From Desulfobacterales bacterium (lineage in GTDB: Bacteria > Desulfobacterota > Desulfobacteria > Desulfobacterales > JAFDCJ01), in the NCBI GenBank assembly GCA_020345785.1, contig CP070771.1, positions 5,435,238-5,441,382 of the forward strand: DNA of 6,145 nucleotides, in the 5' to 3' direction. The notes beneath the pieces are model-generated. The model was not told the origin of the DNA, ran no database searches, and worked only from the letters and a program-made list of their open reading frames with translations. The stretch's first letter is position 1, and every line of letters begins with the position of its first letter. This document shows positions 4,995-6,145 of this stretch, one piece after another. A program made the translations under genes and the position numbers.

Positions 4995-5651
4995 ATGTTT
5001 GACGCTGTCACCCGCAATATTACCTTCCTGATGGGCGGCTTTCTCGTGACCCTCGAATTGACGCTCTTCGCCCTGCTCGGCGGCATCGTGTTGGGCGCCC
5101 TGGTGGGTCTGGGCCGGATTTCCAAACGCCCCTGGATCTACTATCCTGTGTCGCTGTATGTTAATTTCCTGCGCAACATTCCGCTGATCCTCGTCATTTT
5201 CTGGTTTTACTTTGTAATGCCCATCATTGCCGGGCGCCCGCTGGATACCTTTCTCTCGGCGGTGATCTCCTTTATTATCTTCGAGGCAACCTATTTCGGC
5301 GAAATCTTTCGGGCCGGCTACCAATCCATCAGCAAGGATCTCAGCGCGGCCGCCTTTTCCACCGGAATGACCTATGCCCAGACGGCCCGCTACATTCTCG
5401 TGCCGATTGCCTTTCGTCGAATGCTGCCGAGTTTGATCACCCAGTCGATCGTCACGTTTCAGGACACCAGCCTGGCCTTTGTCATCGGCCTGCAGGAGTT
5501 CGTTAGACGCACATCCATTGTGGACAACCTGGAAGTGCGCTCAATCCAGCTTTTTGGTTTTGTCGCCGTGGTCTTCTTCATTTTCTGTTTCATCGGTTCT
5601 AAAATTTCCCGGCACTTCGAAGAAAAAGGCAGAAGGGTAGGTTTGCTATGA
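4995..5651 (+). CDS. gltK: Amino-acid ABC transporter permease, GltK-like
   Basis: A complete 218-aa second permease of the same importer, about the length of E. coli GltK (224 aa, from memory). Landmarks shared with GltK are YVNFLRNIPLILVIFWFY (55-72), the EAA loop (E103 to P137, with FRAG at 105-108 and G124-M125), and the stretch FQDTSLAFVIGL (155-166). Hydrophobic segments near 13-38, 56-79, 85-101, 133-166 and 184-203 fit a five-helix core. GGGAGG at 4984-4989 provides the ribosome-binding site, five bases from ATG, and overlaps the end of the preceding gene, so the two permeases are likely translationally coupled. The 3' end overlaps the ATPase start in an ATGA arrangement. The C-terminal tail is basic and cytoplasmic (residues 204-218). 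Confidence 0.94.
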   Translation: MFDAVTRNITFLMGGFLVTLELTLFALLGGIVLGALVGLGRISKRPWIYYPVSLYVNFLRNIPLILVIFWFYFVMPIIAGRPLDTFLSAVISFIIFEATYFGEIFRAGYQSISKDLSAAAFSTGMTYAQTARYILVPIAFRRMLPSLITQSIVTFQDTSLAFVIGLQEFVRRTSIVDNLEVRSIQLFGFVAVVFFIFCFIGSKISRHFEEKGRRVGLL

Positions 5652-6145
5652 TTGAAATCAAAAACGTGAGTAAATGGTTTGGCGACTTTCAGGTTCTCGC
5701 AGATGTCAATGAGACGATTGAAAGAGGCCAAACCGTGGTTATCTGCGGACCGAGCGGGTCCGGTAAAAGCACCCTGCTGCGCTGCGTCAATGGTCTGGAA
5801 CCCTACCAGAAAGGCGAGATCATTGTCGACGGGACCTCCCTCAGCAACCCCAAGACCAATCTATACAAGCTGCGGGAAAATATCGGCATGGTTTTTCAGC
5901 GCTTTGAGCTTTATCCGCACATGACCGCCTTGCAGAATGTTACCCTGGCACCGATGAAAGTGCGCAAGTTGTCAAAGGAAAAGGCCACGCAAAAAGCCAT
6001 GCAGCTTTTGGAGCGCGTCGGCATTCCCGACAAGGCAGATGCCTATCCGGCCAATCTCTCCGGCGGACAGCAGCAGCGGGTGGCCATTGCCCGCTCTCTG
6101 GCCATGGAACCCCGCTATATGATGTTCGACGAGCCCACGTCGGCC
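5648..6145 (+). CDS. gltL: Amino-acid ABC transporter ATP-binding protein, GltL-like (3' end cut by window)
   Basis: The first 166 residues of an ABC ATPase (PF00005), open to the window edge; the family is usually about 240 aa, so roughly one third is missing. Walker A is GPSGSGKST (34-42), the Q-loop glutamine is Q84 in VFQRFELYPH, the signature is LSGGQ (137-141), and Walker B is YMMFDE (157-162) with E162 as catalytic base. The D-loop and H-loop lie beyond the window. NVSKWFG near the N-terminus and FELYPH after the Q-loop are hallmarks of the GltL/GlnQ branch that serves polar amino-acid importers. The start codon shares ATGA with the stop of the upstream permease gene, and a purine-rich AAGGGTAGG lies just before it, so translation is probably coupled. 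Its role is to hydrolyse ATP on the cytoplasmic face and drive the two permeases. Confidence 0.95.
   Translation, partial: MIEIKNVSKWFGDFQVLADVNETIERGQTVVICGPSGSGKSTLLRCVNGLEPYQKGEIIVDGTSLSNPKTNLYKLRENIGMVFQRFELYPHMTALQNVTLAPMKVRKLSKEKATQKAMQLLERVGIPDKADAYPANLSGGQQQRVAIARSLAMEPRYMMFDEPTSA

Noticed and set aside
4908..5324. Minus-strand ORF (138 aa) spanning the junction of the two permease genes
   Set aside because: It is highly charged, of low complexity, and antisense to two conserved membrane proteins.

Overview
The window carries six protein-coding genes in two blocks. It appears to come from a Gram-negative bacterium. My best guess is a member of the Desulfobacterota (a Desulfobacterales-like deltaproteobacterium). 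The support is a periplasmic binding protein with a Sec signal peptide and no lipobox, strong Shine-Dalgarno sites, and AT-rich intergenic DNA packed with short degenerate 'word' repeats of a kind I recall from that group. The taxonomic guess rests on memory and was not searched.

Left block (minus strand): a small single-domain cupin (1827-2216) is followed by an aldehyde dehydrogenase (84-1538). The cupin has a good sigma70-type promoter, with its -35 inside a TGTCAA/TTGACA palindrome. The 288-bp gap between the two genes holds a pair of nearly identical 19-nt hairpins, a third small hairpin and an inverted-repeat element.

Middle (2217-3064): 848 bp with no credible gene. It holds the divergent promoter region, several families of short repeats, and a roughly 210-bp element whose imperfect inverted arms are built of short low-complexity words around a core of about 80 bp.

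Right block (plus strand): a GltIJKL-type acidic amino-acid ABC importer consisting of the periplasmic binding protein (3065-3961), two permeases (4276-4992, 4995-5651) and the ATPase (5648 to the window edge, truncated). The last three genes are tightly packed and probably translationally coupled. A 314-bp gap containing a very stable hairpin separates the binding protein from the permeases. This layout fits high expression of the binding protein and lower expression of the membrane components. The hairpin has its T-run on the minus strand, so a short antisense transcript is also possible.

The genes themselves are conventional. A plausible but unproven picture is uptake of glutamate/aspartate-like compounds next to an aldehyde-oxidising enzyme. 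The less ordinary material is intergenic: at least two inverted-repeat elements with the same architecture but unrelated sequence, and short repeats in every gap.
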